Of a stretch of 8,921 nucleotides of DNA, positions 7,084 through 8,921 are shown piece by piece. The DNA is from Tyzzerella sp. GTDB taxonomy: Bacteria; Bacillota; Clostridia; Lachnospirales; Anaerotignaceae. Numbering within the stretch: position 1 is the first letter of the stretch; every line of letters starts with the position of its first letter. The stretch lies in the NCBI GenBank assembly GCA_019415525.1, contig DXZA01000020.1:1-8921 (forward strand), written 5' to 3'. The notes beneath the pieces are model-generated. The model had not been told where the DNA came from. It saw only the letters and a program-made list of their open reading frames with translations, and did no database searches. A program made the position numbers and the translations under genes.

Positions 7084-7260
7084 TCAATATTTTACTACAG
7101 TATTTGTATATTGACATTCTTCATCATATTTTTTAGCCCATTTAGTAATAGTGATTTTGGCAATATTATATTCAGTAGCTAATAGAGTTGTTGACTTATC
7201 TCTAGAAATATATGCTTTTATGATTTACATTTTAAAGTCTTTATTATATTGTAGTGACAT
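7084..7260 (-). pseudogene. Degenerate IS3-family OrfA-type transposase fragment
   Basis: Read on the minus strand from the ATG at 7260-7258, the frame gives MSLQYNKDFKM, a TAA stop, then IIKAYISRDKSTTLL, ATEYNIAKITITKWAKKYDE and a short tail ending at TGA (7086-7084). The pattern K-x-F-K-...-I-x-K-A-Y, ...LA-x-E-Y-x-I, ...T-I-x-K-W-x-K-K-Y is the helix-turn-helix start of IS3-type OrfA transposases (HTH_Tnp_1 type). It is broken: there is an in-frame stop at codon 12, and the frame ends after about 58 codons, where an intact OrfA would run to about 90-100 with a leucine zipper. No OrfB (DDE domain) remains, since the flippase terminator lies directly beyond. I see no Shine-Dalgarno before the ATG and no convincing terminal inverted repeats. 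It is a dead fragment of an insertion sequence. Confidence 0.75.
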
Positions 7261-7324
7261 AATATAATTTTACTTGAGTAATTAATAAGAATATATCATA
7301 TTATTTGAATAAGGTATTTTAATT

Positions 7325-7336
7325 TTAGTATACTAA
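7325..7336. repeat. 12-bp perfect palindrome TTAGTATACTAA
   Basis: A perfect palindrome 13 bp upstream of the -35 box proposed for the BofC-like gene. It could be an operator or simply an AT-rich chance match. The rest of 7261-7349 holds no gene that I can support on either strand. Confidence 0.4.
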
Positions 7337-7349
7337 TATATATTTTTTA

Positions 7350-7378
7350 TTGATTTTATGGCATATTTAGCATAATAT
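7350..7378 (+). promoter_or_regulatory. Possible promoter of the BofC-like gene
   Basis: TTGATT (7350-7355), a 17-nt spacer, and TAATAT (7373-7378). Each box matches the SigA consensus at four of six positions, in a very AT-rich stretch, so this is tentative. The leader would be about 60 nt. A sporulation sigma factor promoter cannot be excluded. Confidence 0.4.
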
Positions 7379-7392
7379 TTGTGGAATTTACG

Positions 7393-7430
7393 AATGTATA
7401 ATTATTTTTTTATGTGTCAATAATTACATT
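7393..7430 (+). repeat. Imperfect inverted repeat just before the ribosome binding site
   Basis: AATGTATAATTATT (7393-7406) can pair with AATAATTACATT (7419-7430): 12 bp with a 2-nt bulge (TA) and a 12-nt loop. Its 3' arm ends one base before the GAAGGAG of the BofC-like gene. The stem is nearly all A-T and therefore weak. Confidence 0.4.
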
Positions 7431-7444
7431 GAAGGAGTGATTTT

Positions 7445-8092
7445 ATGGCAAATAGAAAAATATTATATGTTGTTTCTGGAATAGCTTTGTTAATAGGAAT
7501 AGCCTGTTTTGGTATGTCTTTTTATATGTATAGAAATATTTCTGAAACTGTAAATAATATAAATGAAAAAAGTCAAACAGAAGTGTATGCACAAAATAAT
7601 GATATTGCAGAAGAAGATGATACAGATGTTGAAGAAGAAACAGAGGTTTCAGAAGTCAATTCCAATACACTTGAAATGGTAATGGCTGATAATACTATAA
7701 ATGAATCTACTAAAATGGTATATCAGTATTATTACAAGGATAAAGGTGTAATGGAAGAAAGTGAAGAAGTACCACCATATTTTTTATTAGGTTTTGATTT
7801 TAATGATATGCTTGAATACTATCCAGATTGGCAAATAGTTTCTTTTTCAGGTGAAGAGGTTGTAATGCGAAAAATAGTTGATGAAAAAAAAGAAGATAGT
7901 TTTACTATTACTCAAAAAGACGGATATATTGCAGTATATTATGAAGATGAAGAGAAAGGCAAAACTTTATACCAAATAACAGAAACACCTGTATCTGTAC
8001 TTACACAAGAAGAACAAGTAAGGCTTAATGATGGTATTATTGTTAAAGGTGAATATGAATTGTCAAAAATTTTAGCAGAATATACCAGCTGA
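7445..8092 (+). CDS. Single-span membrane protein with a BofC-C-like domain
   Basis: Layout (215 aa): short basic N-terminus, one hydrophobic span at residues 6-28 (signal anchor), a linker at 30-75 with a very acidic run at 56-70 (EEDDTDVEEETEVSE), then a globular domain at about 88-215 expected outside the cytoplasm. The C-terminal part resembles the C-terminal domain of BofC: aromatic-rich YYPDWQIVSFSGEEVVMRK, then FTITQKDGYIAVYY, YQITETPVSVLTQEEQVRL, NDGIIVKGEYEL and a terminal LAEYTS. In B. subtilis, BofC is a forespore intermembrane protein that restrains the SpoIVB protease. Clostridial relatives with this domain are common and mostly uncharacterised, so I assign the domain, not the function. 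GAAGGAG (7431-7437) lies 7 nt before the ATG. The gene stands alone, with no clear terminator behind it. The domain call rests on recall of the family pattern. Confidence 0.75.
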   Translation: MANRKILYVVSGIALLIGIACFGMSFYMYRNISETVNNINEKSQTEVYAQNNDIAEEDDTDVEEETEVSEVNSNTLEMVMADNTINESTKMVYQYYYKDKGVMEESEEVPPYFLLGFDFNDMLEYYPDWQIVSFSGEEVVMRKIVDEKKEDSFTITQKDGYIAVYYEDEEKGKTLYQITETPVSVLTQEEQVRLNDGIIVKGEYELSKILAEYTS

Positions 8093-8147
8093 TAATATTT
8101 AAGACATTATGTACTGTATAATAAACAATAAATTTTCAATTTTTTTG

Positions 8148-8176
8148 TAGACATAAATAATGTGTTTTGATATAAT
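8148..8176 (+). promoter_or_regulatory. Strong promoter of the small RNA candidate
   Basis: TAGACA (8148-8153; five of six consensus positions), a 17-nt spacer, and a perfect TATAAT (8171-8176) preceded by extended -10 TGA (8168-8170). The expected start is near 8183. No open reading frame follows before the terminator at 8257. Confidence 0.78.
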
Positions 8177-8182
8177 ATACCT

Positions 8183-8288
8183 GTGAAAACTCCCCAATAT
8201 TTTCACGATGTAGCTTTTAAGCTGCAATCCCAATAAGAAATACCTTCTCTTTGTGGAAAAAGGTCAACATCGGCAGTTGGCCTTTTTT
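8183..8288 (+). ncRNA. Candidate small structured RNA, about 106 nt
   Basis: The stretch between a strong promoter and a strong terminator encodes no plausible protein but folds readily. Hairpin 1: GTGAAAA (8183-8189) pairs with TTTTCAC (8200-8206) around the loop CTCCCCAATA, whose CUCCCC is complementary to Shine-Dalgarno sequences. Hairpin 2: TGTAGCT (8209-8215) pairs with AGCTGCA (8220-8226), including one G-U pair, around a TTTA loop. A mostly unpaired middle follows with AATCCC and ACCTTCTC. The 3' end is the terminator hairpin. Exposed UCCC motifs are a hallmark of trans-acting small RNAs in Firmicutes such as RsaE/RoxS, but I do not recognise this as a named family. The alternative is a cis-acting leader, because zapA follows in the same direction. 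The separate zapA promoter after the terminator favours an independent RNA. Confidence 0.6.
8257..8288 (+). terminator. Intrinsic terminator of the small RNA candidate
   Basis: GGTCAAC (8262-8268) pairs with GTTGGCC (8276-8282), with one G-U pair, extended outward by A-T pairs (8257-8261 with 8283-8287). The loop is ATCGGCA and a six-T run follows (8283-8288). Confidence 0.88.
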
Positions 8289-8311
8289 CATTTGTAAAAA
8301 AATAAAAACAG

Positions 8312-8341
8312 TTTAAAGATAGTAACATTTTGTGGTATAAT
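8312..8341 (+). promoter_or_regulatory. Promoter of the zapA-like gene
   Basis: A perfect -10 TATAAT (8336-8341) with extended -10 TGG (8333-8335). The -35 box is weak, best read as TTTAAA (8312-8317) with an 18-nt spacer. The start near 8348 gives a leader of about 32 nt. Confidence 0.62.
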
Positions 8342-8379
8342 TAAATATCTAGATTTTTGCATATAAAGGAACGGTGTTT

Positions 8380-8921
8380 ATGAAAAATAAGGTTCAAGTA
8401 AATATAGAAGGAAAAACATTTACTATTGTTGGTGAAGAATCACAGGACTATATATTAAATGTCGCTGATTACATAAATAAAAAATTTTTAGAGGTTAGAA
8501 AAAAAGAAGAAGTTAAGGGTGTAAGTGTTAATATGATACCTGTTCTTACAGCTCTTAATATTGCAGATGATTATTTTAAAGAATTAAATGAGAATAAGGT
8601 TCTTAATGAAAAAATAGAATTTCTTAAACAGTATGAAGAATTGGGTATTACAAAAGAAGAATTAGAAAAATTAAGAATTGAACTTCAAGAAAATAAAAAT
8701 AAAAATGCCAAATTTATAAAAGATTTAGAAAACTTAAAATTAGAAAATAGAAATTTAGGAAATTTGAAAAATCATATTAAACAAGCAAAAGAAAAAAATG
8801 AAAATCTTTTGAAAGAAATTGCGAGTTTAAAATCAGAAAATCAGCAGATAAATAATCAGAAAAAGTCAACAGAAGAAAGAAATACACAGCTTAATAAAGA
8901 AATAGAAAGAATAAAGAATGA
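8380..8921 (+). CDS. zapA: ZapA-like cell-division protein with long coiled coil, 3' end cut by window
   Basis: ZapA binds FtsZ and promotes bundling of its protofilaments at midcell. Seen here: at least 180 residues with no stop before the window ends. Residues 1-70 match the ZapA N-terminal domain: KVQVNIEGKTFTIVGEE, then SQDYILNVADYINKKFLEV, then VSVNMIPVLTALNIADDYFK. From about residue 70 to the edge the sequence is almost entirely helix-forming, rich in Glu, Lys, Asn and Leu with heptad-like leucine spacing (for example LEKLRIEL, DLENLKLENRNL), as in a coiled coil. Canonical ZapA is about 85-130 residues, so this one is extended. AAGGA (8366-8370) lies 9 nt before the ATG. It has its own promoter behind the small RNA terminator. 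The identity of the N-terminal domain is firm; the function of the extension is unknown. Confidence 0.88.
   Translation, partial: MKNKVQVNIEGKTFTIVGEESQDYILNVADYINKKFLEVRKKEEVKGVSVNMIPVLTALNIADDYFKELNENKVLNEKIEFLKQYEELGITKEELEKLRIELQENKNKNAKFIKDLENLKLENRNLGNLKNHIKQAKEKNENLLKEIASLKSENQQINNQKKSTEERNTQLNKEIERIKN

Noticed and set aside
8117..8122. A second TATAAT upstream of the small RNA
   Set aside because: No acceptable -35 sequence lies 16-18 nt upstream, so it is probably a chance match in AT-rich DNA.
8183..8288. The RNA candidate as 6S RNA or 4.5S SRP RNA, the former suggested by the neighbouring zapA as in E. coli
   Set aside because: 6S RNA is about 180-200 nt with a long rod and central bubble, and SRP RNA has the conserved GGA/GCAGCC-type core. 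Neither architecture is present here.
8207..8288. A T-box or other known riboswitch upstream of zapA
   Set aside because: No T-box sequence (AGGGTGGNACCGCG) or other motif I recognise is present, and zapA has its own promoter after the terminator.

Overview
The window is strongly AT-rich (around 30% G+C by eye). It uses purine-rich Shine-Dalgarno sites, TTG as an alternative start, AGA for arginine and U-tract hairpin terminators. With a CarD, a membrane PIN-TRAM protein, IspD, TypA/BipA, a SpoVB/YtgP-type flippase, a BofC-C-like protein and ZapA, this points to a low-GC Firmicute of the class Clostridia, plausibly a spore former. The species cannot be named from the sequence. All intact genes lie on the + strand; the only minus-strand gene trace is a broken transposase fragment.

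Positions 1-2904 form a co-directional block: CarD-type RNA polymerase-binding factor, membrane-anchored PIN-TRAM ribonuclease-like protein (YacL type), IspD (non-mevalonate isoprenoid pathway) and ribonuclease HI. A hairpin lies between the PIN-TRAM gene and ispD. Two starts are best read as TTG, five codons (PIN-TRAM) and two codons (rnhA) inside the longest reading frames. Positions 2905-3350 hold a stand-alone cold-shock protein gene with its own promoter and strong terminator. Positions 3428-7036 hold a second unit: promoter, typA/bipA, then 32 bp later a 541-residue SpoVB/YtgP/MurJ-superfamily flippase, closed by a bidirectional terminator.

Positions 7037-7444 have no intact gene. They contain a remnant of an IS3-type OrfA on the minus strand, broken by an in-frame stop, followed by an AT-rich promoter region. 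At 7445-8092 is a single-span membrane protein with an acidic linker and a BofC-C-like extracytoplasmic domain. Positions 8148-8288 hold a promoter, a roughly 106-nt structured transcript and a terminator, which look like an undescribed small RNA gene with a CUCCCC hairpin loop. A separate promoter then drives a zapA-like cell-division gene that runs off the right edge and carries an unusually long predicted coiled coil.

Most of the window is housekeeping. The small RNA candidate, the long ZapA and the BofC-C-like protein are the parts most worth a second look. I see no defence system, CRISPR array, prophage, tRNA or rRNA.
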